This document shows, piece after piece, positions 1-6,883 of a DNA stretch of 16,884 bases. The number at the start of each line of letters is the position of its first letter. Positions within the stretch are counted from its first letter, which is position 1. The notes below the pieces were generated by a model. It was not told the origin of the DNA. It saw nothing but the letters and a program-made list of their open reading frames with translations, and ran no database searches. A program made the translations under genes and the position numbers. This DNA is from Coriobacteriaceae bacterium. Its GTDB lineage: Bacteria > Actinomycetota > Coriobacteriia > Coriobacteriales > Coriobacteriaceae. Where the stretch lies: contig CABIWB010000011.1 of the NCBI GenBank assembly GCA_902362275.1, positions 1 through 16,884 of the forward strand. The letters are read 5' to 3'.

Positions 1-30
1 GTTGTCTCGCTTCTTCGAAGCGTTGACAAC
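1..30. repeat. Imperfect palindrome at window edge
   Basis: The arms GTTGTC and CGCTTC on the left pair with GAAGCG and GACAAC on the right, with a 1x2 internal mismatch and a TTC loop, giving about 12 paired bases. No T-tract follows, so it does not look like a finished intrinsic terminator. It sits on the left edge and may be part of a longer structure. It also overlaps the possible end of a gene, so the symmetry could be accidental. Confidence 0.35.
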
Positions 31-67
31 GGGGGCCTTCGCGCTGCGGAATGATTTTGGAAACTAA
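2..67 (+). CDS. Possible 3' end of a gene entering from the left
   Basis: The second forward frame is open from the window edge to TAA at 65-67. It reads as a protein-like tail containing FFEALTTGAFALRNDFGN. Only about 21 codons are visible, so neither family nor function can be assigned. The other two forward frames stop earlier, at 22-24 and 52-54. The frame is plausible as a real C-terminus but could be open by chance. Confidence 0.25.
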   Translation: MSRFFEALTTGAFALRNDFGN

Positions 68-623
68 GTACGGGGACCCGCCCAAGCCGTCCTGCTCGAT
101 CGCCCTTGTGACGTTGGGCGGAAATAATGGCGCGTCAGGGCTTCTTTACTGATGGGGGATTAGTATGCCCGGGCTTGGTTGGGGAAGGTTTTGTCTAGAG
201 ATGCTTGGAGCTTTTCGAACGATGCTCGTAAGTTGTGGCTCTGGTCGGTTGAGCGTTTGGCTTTTGTGGTTGGGGAGTCGAGGAGGCCGTTTCTCTGTGT
301 CGGGGGGAAGGAGAAAAGGTCTGCATGTGTTAGGGATGACTGCTGTGCTGCGTCATTGGAAGAATGCATGCTTATGCGGCCTCCTCGATGTCCACCAAAA
401 GGTTGCGCACGGGGTGTGCTGCTAGGTCCCGTGCGTTGGCAGTATTATGCCGCGGCTGCTGCAAAGAAGTGCTAAAGAAAGGCTTAATGAGGTTTGACGT
501 TGCGATGAAACCGCAGGTAAAAGCTATCGAGTAACACTCTTGAAAGGTTTTGAGCTTAAGGGCTTTCTAAGGTTTGTGGCGCGGATGTGGCTTGCCTGTG
601 TGGGGCGTGTGGACGGCTCGTTC
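68..623. other. Gene-poor stretch with weak coding signals
   Basis: No recognisable gene is present here. On the minus strand one frame is open from about 555 down to TAA at 372-374 without an ATG. Its last residues, RDLAAHPVRNLLVDIEEAA, look protein-like. Two bases after that stop, another minus-strand frame begins (160-369). A short dyad, CGCCC/GGGCG, lies near 100-120. G runs on the plus strand and a base composition unlike the neighbouring genes suggest degenerate or foreign DNA. No tRNA-like clover and no terminator with a T-tract were found. Confidence 0.4.
160..369 (-). CDS. Doubtful small ORF, 69 aa
   Basis: This minus-strand frame starts at ATG 367-369 and ends with TAA at 160-162. 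A GAGGAGG tract lies ten bases before the start, inside the end of the upstream open frame. That could be a ribosome binding site for coupled translation, though the spacing is long. The predicted peptide is hydrophilic, rich in Ser, Gln and Lys, and has no membrane segment, signal peptide or motif I recognise. It may be a real small protein, a gene remnant or chance. Unlike the surrounding genes, its codons are not strongly GC-ending, which counts against a native, well-expressed gene. Confidence 0.2.
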   Translation of the reverse strand: MHSSNDAAQQSSLTHADLFSFPPTQRNGLLDSPTTKAKRSTDQSHNLRASFEKLQASLDKTFPNQARAY

Positions 624-1613
624 CTAGCGCTGCGGTACGGCGGCGCGTACTTGTTCGATGACCTTTTCCATCGTGGCGTCGATGTGGTCTTTTTTGAGCT
701 CGCATTCCCAGATGGTTATGGGCGTCCAGCCCATTTGAGTGAGTGCTGCCACGGCAGCGTGGTCGCGCTCAACGTTGCGACGGAACTTTGCCTCCCAAAA
801 CTCAACGTTGCGCTTGGGCTGGCTAGGGTTGCACTTGGGGCAGCGGTGCCAAAAGCAGCCGTTGACGAAGATGGCGATCTTGCGCCCGGGAAAGGCGATG
901 TTGGGTTTTCCGGGCACCTTCCATTCCAGACGGTATCCCGTAAGGCCTGCGGCGCGCAGGCGCTGGCGAACGAGCAGCTCGGGCTTGGTGTTCGCACGCT
1001 TGTTGCCCTTCATGGACTTTTTGATGGCGGCGCGACGGCGCACCAGTTCGCGCTCGTCGGCGGAAAGGTCCGAGGTATCGATGCCGTCGAGCAGACCTGG
1101 TTTGGGGTGCTTTTTGCTACGGCGCTTAGGTGCGCGCTTGGGCTTGGTGGCGGGCTCGTCGGTCGCGGTGGCCTCGGCGTCGTTGGCAGCGCCGTTAGCC
1201 TCAAGCCGATCTTCCTTCAACTCAATCAGGGCATCAATGAGCCCTTTGTCGGCGGGCATCCACTCAACGGTGGCAAGCGAGGTGCGCGGAATCCAGCGGA
1301 TATCGAGCTGGCGGTCATGCTTCTGGGGTTCATCGGATTCATCGGCAAGCGAGCAGTAGTAGCACTCCATGGAGAGATGAAAATCGGGGTAGTCGTACTC
1401 AACGGTGTAGAAATCGCGCAGGTTGGTGACTTTTACCTGCAGCTCTTCCATGAGCTCGCGGCGCACGGCGTCCTCGGGCGTCTCGCCGCGCATGAGCTTG
1501 CCACCGGGGAACTCCCAAAGTCCCTGCATGTCGCCATAGCCGCGCTGCACGGCCAGTAGCTCGTCGGATCCTTCCTTGCGAATGATCCCAGCGGCAACAT
1601 GAACAGTCTTCAA
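624..1613 (-). CDS. NUDIX (MutT-like) hydrolase fused to Vsr mismatch endonuclease
   Basis: A 329-residue fusion. Residues 1-135 form a NUDIX domain. GLWEFPGGK at 31-39 is typical of MutT-type 8-oxo-dGTP hydrolases, and the NUDIX box runs from G38 to V60 with E44, R52, E53, E56 and E57 in place; the usual Gly near its end is Gln59. Residues 136-175 are a Lys/Arg/Pro/Ala-rich linker, probably disordered. Residues about 187-329 match Vsr, the very-short-patch repair endonuclease that nicks at T:G mismatches: NTKPE (E212), NGCFWH (C253, H256), CPKC (C258, C261), NVERD (D284) and WEC (C304). The metal-binding Asp of the family's PGxPD motif is Asn238. The start chosen is TTG at 1611-1613, six bases after AGAGAGGA; the frame is open further upstream but with no sensible domain. 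No cytosine methyltransferase lies nearby. The domain calls are firm; the joint function is unknown. Confidence 0.85.
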   Translation of the reverse strand: MKTVHVAAGIIRKEGSDELLAVQRGYGDMQGLWEFPGGKLMRGETPEDAVRRELMEELQVKVTNLRDFYTVEYDYPDFHLSMECYYCSLADESDEPQKHDRQLDIRWIPRTSLATVEWMPADKGLIDALIELKEDRLEANGAANDAEATATDEPATKPKRAPKRRSKKHPKPGLLDGIDTSDLSADERELVRRRAAIKKSMKGNKRANTKPELLVRQRLRAAGLTGYRLEWKVPGKPNIAFPGRKIAIFVNGCFWHRCPKCNPSQPKRNVEFWEAKFRRNVERDHAAVAALTQMGWTPITIWECELKKDHIDATMEKVIEQVRAAVPQR

Positions 1614-1660
1614 CAGGAGTCCTCTCTCAACATCAACACGTGGCAGGGTAGCTACGCGTA

Positions 1661-1678
1661 CCTTACACAACGGTAAGG
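1661..1678. promoter_or_regulatory. Dyad in divergent promoter region (possible operator)
   Basis: CCTTAC and GTAAGG are perfect inverted 6-bp arms around a 6-bp centre. The dyad lies between the NUDIX-Vsr start at 1613 and the ABC ATPase start at 1762, where both promoters must be. Its size resembles sites of dimeric regulators such as the MerR family, but no such regulator is in the window and the flanking -35/-10 boxes are poor. It could equally form a small hairpin in the NUDIX-Vsr leader. Confidence 0.35.
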
Positions 1679-1761
1679 CAAGCGTAAGCCATATCGATGG
1701 TAGCCGACTCGTCTTCTTGCGACTATAGATGCCGTAGACTAATTGCAAGAAAGGACTCGGT

Positions 1762-2547
1762 ATGCAAACCACGCACATGGCGACCCCGGTACTGGAGGCC
1801 GCGCATCTCGAAAAGGTATACGGAGCGCTGGGCAACGTGACCCGCGCGCTCAACGACGTCAGCTTTACCGTCAACCGCGGCGAATTTGTTGGCATCATGG
1901 GCGCTTCGGGCTCGGGCAAGTCGACGTTGCTCAACTGCGTGTCGACCATCGATAGCGCCACAAGCGGCACGATCCGCATCAACGGCCAGGACGTAACGCG
2001 CATGAAGCAGGCTAAGCTTTCGCAGTTCCGCCGCGAGGAACTCGGCTTTATCTTCCAGGACTCCAACCTGCTCGATACGCTCACGGCACGCGAGAACATC
2101 GCCCTGCCGCTCACCATCGCCCGCACAAACTCGGCAGAGATCTCGACCCGCGTGCAGGATGTGGCAGCGCGCCTGTCCATCAGTCAGGTGCTCGACAAGT
2201 ATCCCTACCAGATGTCCGGCGGTCAGCAGCAGCGCGTCGCCGCGGCTCGTGCGCTTGTCACCGACCCTACCATGATCATGGCCGACGAGCCCACCGGTGC
2301 CCTCGATTCCAAGAGCGCTCGCCTGCTGCTCGAGAGCCTGGAGGCCCTCAATCGCCGCCTGCGCGCCACCGTGCTCATGGTCACGCACGACAGCTTTGCC
2401 GCCAGCTACACGAGCCGTGTGCTGTTTATTCGCGACGGCAAGATCTTCACCGAGCTGCGCCGCGGCGACATCGACCGCCGAGAGTTCTTCGACCGCATTA
2501 TGGAGGTCGTTGCCATGATGGGCGGTGAGGGCTCCGATGCTCTGTAA
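1762..2547 (+). CDS. Bce/MacB-type ABC transporter ATP-binding protein
   Basis: A 261-residue cytoplasmic ATPase that would drive the permease encoded just downstream. All nucleotide-binding motifs are intact: Walker A GASGSGKST at 47-55, Q-loop Gln99, signature MSGGQ at 151-155, Walker B with D175 and E176, and switch His209. The residues between Walker B and the D-loop (DEPTGALD) are typical of the MacB/LolD/BceA group, which work by mechanotransmission with FtsX-like permeases. The length is normal for the group. The ATG at 1762 follows AAAGGA at a suitable distance. The gene overlaps the permease start by 11 bases, so the two are translationally coupled. The substrate cannot be read from the ATPase. 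Confidence 0.92.
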   Translation: MQTTHMATPVLEAAHLEKVYGALGNVTRALNDVSFTVNRGEFVGIMGASGSGKSTLLNCVSTIDSATSGTIRINGQDVTRMKQAKLSQFRREELGFIFQDSNLLDTLTARENIALPLTIARTNSAEISTRVQDVAARLSISQVLDKYPYQMSGGQQQRVAAARALVTDPTMIMADEPTGALDSKSARLLLESLEALNRRLRATVLMVTHDSFAASYTSRVLFIRDGKIFTELRRGDIDRREFFDRIMEVVAMMGGEGSDAL

Positions 2548-4774
2548 ACTCGCTTGGGGCAACGTCCGCCGCGCCGGCCGCGACTACCTCGTCTACCTTT
2601 TGACGCTCACCCTGGGCGTCACGGTCTTCTATGCCTTTAACACCATCTCGATGCAGGTCGACATCGCCGGCATCGATGAAAAGGGCTTGGCACAGGTTAT
2701 GGGCAGCATGCTCGGCGACCTGACGTACTTTTTGGCCGGTGTCATGGCCTTTTTGATGGTGTATGCCAATAACTTCATCATGAAACGCCGCAAGAAGGAG
2801 TTTGGCCTGTACCAGGTGCTCGGCATGGGGCGCGGGCGCGTCGCCACGATTATGGCGCTCGAGACGGTGATCGTTTCGGTCGTGGCCTTTGTCGCCGGCA
2901 TTGTGCTGGGTGTGGGACTCTCCCAGCTCATGACGTTCTTTACGGCCTCGCTCTTTAAGACGCAGATTGCCAATTTCCACTTCTTTTTCTCGGTGCATGC
3001 GTTCAATCTGACCCTTGCCTGCATGCTCGTAATGTTTGTGCTCACGCTACTGCTGAACCTTCGCGCCGTGCGTCGTACCAAACTCATCGAGCTTATGGGT
3101 GCCGAGCGTCGCAACGAGAGCATCAAGACACGCAACCCCTGGATCGCGATTGCCATCTTTGCCGTGGGCGTGGTGCTTGTGGGCGTGGCCTATTACCGTC
3201 TGCTACGTGATGGGTTCCCGCTAACCGCGACGGACAGCAAGCTGCAAGAGGCCATGAACCAGTTTGGTATTACGACCGCTATGGTTACCGTGGGCACCTT
3301 TGCCCTGTTCTGGGGACTCTCGGGCATGCTCATCAAGCTGCTGCAGAGCCTGCGCGGCGTGTATTGGCGCGGCCTCAACATGTTTACCGTGCGCCAGCTT
3401 GCGGCCAAGGTCAACACGGTGTGCTTTTCGATGGGCGTCATCGCGATGCTCCTGTTTTTGGCCATCACCTCGGTGACGTGCGGTATGTCGATTGCCAACG
3501 TGATGAACGAGAATCTGGAGCGCTATAATCCGGCCGACATGTCGCAGACGTATGTCTATTACACGCCCGATACGCTCGACTTCTACAAAGAGTCTTTCAA
3601 TCCGTCTGAGGCCGATCGAATGGTGCTGGCCGATAGTACGGTCGATTTGTACTCCGCATGGCACGGCGATCGTATCGATCACGATAACGTTGCAGACGGT
3701 ATTAAGGGCAAGTCGGCGGACAACAACGACGAGACCGGCAAGAAGGTCAATATCGCCGATGTTGCCGGTGAGCATGTGCAGATCGATTCGTATCTGAGTT
3801 ACCCGCTTGGCGGCTCGGATCCTTCGGTGACTCCAAGTGAGATGTGCAAGACCATGGGCGAAAAGCTTCCCAAGGCGTTCGGGGGTAGCAATGCCGATGC
3901 GATGGGTCTGTTTGTGACGCCGGCGAGCCAGTACAACAAACTGCGCCAGATGATGGGCGAGGAGCCGGTGCACATCGGTCGCGACCAGTATCTGCTCACG
4001 TGTGATATGGGCGGCGAGCTGGTCGACCTGTACACCAAGTATATGACTGGCGGCCATGCCCTTACCTTGGGCGGGCATACGCTCAAGCCCGCAGCCGATA
4101 AGTCGGACGAAGATACGGCGGCCATCGCCAACTCGGCGATGGGCAGTAATCCGGGTACCGTCGTCGTTGCCGACGAGCTGTTGTCCCAACTTAATCTGCA
4201 GCCGTATTCCAGTAGCCTGCTCGTTAACTACAAACAGGGGATGGATACGACCGAGGCAGACGAGAGCATTAAATACACTGTGCTCGACAATCTGCTCGTT
4301 GACGGCAAGGAGTCGGGGTCGTGGGGAACCTTCATCACACGCTCCGAGATGTACACGCAAGCAGCGCAAATGAATGGTCTTATTAGCTACCTAGCCATCT
4401 ACATCGGCTTTGTATTGGTCGTTGCATGCGCGGCGATTCTGTCGATCGAGCAACTTTCCAACGTGGCCGACGGCAGCCGCAGCTATCGTGTGCTGGCACA
4501 GATCGGCTGTGACGACCGCCAGGTTCGCCATTCGGTGATGGCGCAGCAAGCGGTATTCTTCCTGTTCCCGCTGGCAGTGGGCCTGGCGCACTCCTTTGTA
4601 GCACTTAAGGTGATCATCGAGCTGGTGAGCATTTTCGGAAATATGAGCATCGGCGGCACCGTGGGCCTCACCTGTGCAATCTTCCTGGCGGCCTACGGCG
4701 GCTACTTCCTGGTGACCTACCTCATGAGCACCGGCATGGTACAAGCTGCCATCGCCACCCGCTACAGCGAGTAA
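2537..4774 (+). CDS. FtsX-like ABC permease, BceB-type
   Basis: A 745-residue membrane protein partnering the preceding ATPase. An N-terminal hydrophobic helix follows the short basic start MLCKLAWGNVRRAGRDY. Three further helices in the first FtsX domain, two to four in the middle and three near the C-terminus give about ten in all. Between the middle and C-terminal groups lies a hydrophilic region of roughly 300 residues (about 320-615), the position of the large extracellular sensor domain of BceB proteins. BceAB transporters remove cell-wall-targeting peptides such as bacitracin and usually signal to a BceRS two-component system; none is present here. ATG 2537 is preferred over GTG 2525 because a GGTGAGG tract precedes it at good spacing and the family begins at this motif. 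A role in peptide-antibiotic defence is inferred from the family. Confidence 0.88.
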   Translation: MLCKLAWGNVRRAGRDYLVYLLTLTLGVTVFYAFNTISMQVDIAGIDEKGLAQVMGSMLGDLTYFLAGVMAFLMVYANNFIMKRRKKEFGLYQVLGMGRGRVATIMALETVIVSVVAFVAGIVLGVGLSQLMTFFTASLFKTQIANFHFFFSVHAFNLTLACMLVMFVLTLLLNLRAVRRTKLIELMGAERRNESIKTRNPWIAIAIFAVGVVLVGVAYYRLLRDGFPLTATDSKLQEAMNQFGITTAMVTVGTFALFWGLSGMLIKLLQSLRGVYWRGLNMFTVRQLAAKVNTVCFSMGVIAMLLFLAITSVTCGMSIANVMNENLERYNPADMSQTYVYYTPDTLDFYKESFNPSEADRMVLADSTVDLYSAWHGDRIDHDNVADGIKGKSADNNDETGKKVNIADVAGEHVQIDSYLSYPLGGSDPSVTPSEMCKTMGEKLPKAFGGSNADAMGLFVTPASQYNKLRQMMGEEPVHIGRDQYLLTCDMGGELVDLYTKYMTGGHALTLGGHTLKPAADKSDEDTAAIANSAMGSNPGTVVVADELLSQLNLQPYSSSLLVNYKQGMDTTEADESIKYTVLDNLLVDGKESGSWGTFITRSEMYTQAAQMNGLISYLAIYIGFVLVVACAAILSIEQLSNVADGSRSYRVLAQIGCDDRQVRHSVMAQQAVFFLFPLAVGLAHSFVALKVIIELVSIFGNMSIGGTVGLTCAIFLAAYGGYFLVTYLMSTGMVQAAIATRYSE

Positions 4775-4810
4775 CTCGTTCAGCTTGGAATTATCGTAGG
4801 TTGAGCATAG

Positions 4811-4958
4811 GTCAGCGAAAACGCCCCTAAGCGAGCAAGGTGACGTGAAAGAGGAGGGAAGCGTACTTTGGGTACGCAACCGATGATTGAACGTCAGATT
4901 GCCGCTTAGGGGCGTTTGCAGCGTCGAGCCGTTACGCGGTTTGGTAAAACCGCGTAAC
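4811..4958. repeat. 148-bp structured intergenic element, copy A
   Basis: Copy A shares its length and several identical blocks with copy B at 8276-8423: GTCAGCGAAAAC at the 5' end, GCGAGCAAGGTG, CAGATTGCCG, GTTTGCAGCGTCGAGC, and a 28-base 3' hairpin. Stem P1 pairs 4820-4833 (AACGCCCCTAAGCG) with 4903-4916. GCAA then pairs with TTGC, and a second stem, TGACGT/ACGTCA, follows. The apex is GCGTAC-TTTGG-GTACGC. The 3' hairpin at 4931-4958 has 12-bp arms (GTTACGCGGTTT) and a four-base loop. Stem bases differ from copy B but remain complementary. The element lies after the ABC permease gene. On the minus strand the P1 stem is followed by TTTT, so it might also terminate transcription. The transcribed strand is unknown. 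Confidence 0.85.
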
Positions 4959-4978
4959 TTCATCGTAGAAGCACGTTT

Positions 4979-5053
4979 GCGGGCGGCGGATGCTCGTCTC
5001 CTGTCGCCCGCTCACCGAGGCCCGGCAATTGCCTTAATATCTTAAGGACCTCG
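4979..5053. promoter_or_regulatory. Two dyads in the leader of the APC permease gene
   Basis: GCGGGCG at 4979-4985 pairs with CGCCCGC at 5005-5011 around a 19-base loop. Just downstream, CCTTAA and TTAAGG (5032-5047) pair around TATC, nested within CGAGG/CCTCG (5016-5020 and 5049-5053). The second dyad ends about 30 bases before the permease start, so it is in position to act as an operator or a leader hairpin near the ribosome binding site. No convincing -35/-10 pair was found. Confidence 0.4.
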
Positions 5054-5084
5054 ATTTGTCCAAGACTGAGCGAAGGAGCTCATC

Positions 5085-6515
5085 ATGAGCGACGGAAAGA
5101 AAAAGCTTTCCTTCTTGACGGTCATCTCGACCATCATCTGCGTCGTCTTCGTTTGCGAGGCCGCCGCACCTGCTGCTGCCATTGGCAACCAGCAGTTCTT
5201 CTGGTGGATCTTCCTGATTCTGACCTTCCTGCTCCCTTATGGCATGGTCGTTGCCGAGCTCGGCACTACCTATGACGGCGAGGGTGGCATTTACGACTGG
5301 GTACGCGATGGCCTGGGCGACAAGTGGGGCGCCCGCATTTCGTACTACTACTGGGTTAACTACCCGCTGTGGATTGCCTCGCTGGCCACCATGTTCCCTG
5401 ACATTTTGGGTATGGTCTTTGGCGTCGAGTTCAATCTGATTGCCAAGATTGGTATCGACCTTGCCTTTGTGTGGATCGTCTATCTTATGGGTCGCTCCAA
5501 GGCTGCCGACTCCGAGTGGGTCCTGAACGGCGGCGCCATCATCAAGGTTGCCGTTGCCGTTATCGTCGGCGCTTTGGGCATCTGGTACGCCATGGAGAAC
5601 GGCTTTGCGAACGATATGTCCGCTGCCACCTTCTTGCCCGAGCTCACCAACACCAACGCGCTTGGCTACCTGTCGATCATCATCTTTAACTTCATGGGCT
5701 TCGAGGTCATTTGCACCATGACCGACGATATGGCCGATCCCGCTCGCGATATCCCCAAGGCTATCATCGTCGGCGGCCTGTCCATCGCCGTGATCTATCT
5801 GTTCGCTGGCTTTGGCATCGGCGCTGCTGTGTCGGCCGATTCCATCGATCCCGACTACGGCATGATTTACGCTGTCCAGACTATTGTGGGCGATTCCATG
5901 ATCTTTAAGGTCATCTGCATCGCCTTCCTGATCACGCTGTTCGCCAACATGGCTGCCTGGTCCTTCGGCGTCAACTCCGTTGCTCGCTATGCTGCCGAGC
6001 ATGGCAACATGCCCAAGGTCTTCACCTCGATGATCTCGGATGACGACATGCCCAACGGCGCCAACCTGGTCAACGCCATCGTTGCCTCCCTGGTGCTGTG
6101 CCTGCAGCTGGTTCCCATCGACGCCATCTCCAACGGTGTCTTCTGGATGCTCTTCGGTACCTCCGTTGTCTTCCTGCTGCTGACCTACATCCCGATGTTC
6201 CCGGCATTCCTCAACCTTCGTAAGAACGACCCCAACCGTGAGCGTATCTTTACGTTCCCGTTTAAGGGAGCCATGATGAAGGTCATGCTGGCTATTCCCT
6301 GCATCGAGCTGATTCTGGCTATCGTTGCAACGCTGATTCCGTTCTCTGTCGATGAGATTGGCGATAAGGTCCCGATGATCGTCATCTTCATCGTGCTCTT
6401 GCTTATTGGCGAGGTTGTCCGCGTCGTCAGCGCTAAGGGCCGCGAGACCGAGTACAAGGGTCTCACTCCCGAGCTGGCTGCTCAGCGCCTCGCTGAGGAG
6501 TCCGAGGAGGACTAG
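5085..6515 (+). CDS. APC-family amino acid/polyamine permease (possible agmatine transporter)
   Basis: A 476-residue inner-membrane carrier of the amino acid-polyamine-organocation family with about twelve hydrophobic segments. Family features include the opening LSFLTVISTIICVVFVCEAA helix, the EGGIYDWVRDGLGDKWG segment after TM2, and DPARDIPKAI after TM6, the equivalent of the conserved E-x-P-x-R-x-I-P-x-A element. The short charged C-terminal tail ends in EESEED. GGAG lies seven bases before the ATG. The next gene on the same strand is agmatine deiminase, so the likely substrate is agmatine, possibly exchanged for putrescine or another amine as in AguD-type antiporters. That is inferred from context, as APC sequence alone does not fix the substrate. 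Glutamate/GABA-type exchange is an alternative. Confidence 0.85.
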   Translation: MSDGKKKLSFLTVISTIICVVFVCEAAAPAAAIGNQQFFWWIFLILTFLLPYGMVVAELGTTYDGEGGIYDWVRDGLGDKWGARISYYYWVNYPLWIASLATMFPDILGMVFGVEFNLIAKIGIDLAFVWIVYLMGRSKAADSEWVLNGGAIIKVAVAVIVGALGIWYAMENGFANDMSAATFLPELTNTNALGYLSIIIFNFMGFEVICTMTDDMADPARDIPKAIIVGGLSIAVIYLFAGFGIGAAVSADSIDPDYGMIYAVQTIVGDSMIFKVICIAFLITLFANMAAWSFGVNSVARYAAEHGNMPKVFTSMISDDDMPNGANLVNAIVASLVLCLQLVPIDAISNGVFWMLFGTSVVFLLLTYIPMFPAFLNLRKNDPNRERIFTFPFKGAMMKVMLAIPCIELILAIVATLIPFSVDEIGDKVPMIVIFIVLLLIGEVVRVVSAKGRETEYKGLTPELAAQRLAEESEED

Positions 6516-6600
6516 AGCACCCGGATTCGGGGCTCCAACCTTCCTCGCGTACCAACGTACGCTTCGTCGGGCTTGTCGCTCCCGACTCGGGACGTTCTAG
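6512..6600. terminator. Long imperfect palindrome after the permease gene
   Basis: The palindrome starts at the permease stop codon. CTAGA (6512-6516) pairs with TCTAG (6596-6600). CCCGGATTCGGG can pair across the centre with CCCGACTCGGG, or each can fold locally. The apex is a perfect GCGTAC-CAAC-GTACGC hairpin. No T-tract follows, so a classical intrinsic terminator is not assured. Its position suggests a role in 3'-end formation or in separating the permease transcript from the next gene. On the minus strand the apex closely resembles that of the 148-bp copy A. Confidence 0.5.
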
Positions 6601-6883
6601 CCTCTTCGGAGGCGTGCCCAAGCAACAGGTTTGCTAACCTTTCTCTGAGGCGGGTGTGAGCTATTGCTCCGGTAACCACCGCCCGCCCCAATCTCTCTTC
6701 CGTATCCTTCGTGCGTTTTGTCTCCGTGCACCGGGTTACGTCGTCGCTTGCCGGTGCGACATCCGTGAAAACCGGTGCCAGGCGCCCCGACCTTTGCCAG
6801 GGAACGGGCGCCTACCATCTCTTGGTTTTAGGCTGAGGGTAACCCGCCCGCAGCAAGCGATCGTTCGATTTGGAGGAAATCTT
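6600..6883 (+). promoter_or_regulatory. Structured leader upstream of agmatine deiminase
   Basis: This 284-base gene-free stretch contains several strong hairpins. They are GCCTC-TTCG-GAGGC (a UUCG-type loop) near 6600-6613, AGCAA/TTGCT at about 6621-6635, and a possible three-way junction. The junction has GGCGGG (6649-6654) paired with CCCGCC (6682-6687), enclosing GAGC-TATT-GCTC and CGGT-AACC-ACCG. GCACCGG (6728-6734) can pair with either of two identical CCGGTGC segments (6751-6757 and 6772-6778). A final hairpin pairs GGCGCCC (6781-6787) with GGGCGCC (6806-6812), inside AAAACC/GGTTTT. Competing pairings are the hallmark of attenuators and riboswitches. I recognise no known riboswitch class and did not find a convincing promoter. 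Confidence 0.5.

Noticed and set aside
179..475. Cys-rich plus-strand ORF of 98 codons
   Set aside because: It has no ribosome binding site of note and no recognisable motif, and it overlaps a competing minus-strand open frame. The cysteine content may be accidental.
540..1559. Long plus-strand ORF of 339 codons opposite the NUDIX-Vsr gene
   Set aside because: It is a mirror frame of a GC-rich gene with clear domain motifs on the other strand. The predicted protein has no recognisable domain.
1614..2180. Upstream extension of the NUDIX-Vsr frame to an ATG at 2180
   Set aside because: The extension runs antisense into the ABC ATPase gene, is low-complexity, and lies before the true NUDIX N-terminus. 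A TTG with a good ribosome binding site explains the start at 1613.
4931..4958. 3' hairpin of the 148-bp element as a dif or attachment site
   Set aside because: The 12-bp arms with a four-base loop do not resemble the XerCD site consensus, and the same hairpin occurs twice as part of a larger element.
6656..6883. N-terminal extension of agmatine deiminase
   Set aside because: The added residues are translated from the structured leader. The family N-terminus and the ribosome binding site fit ATG 6884.
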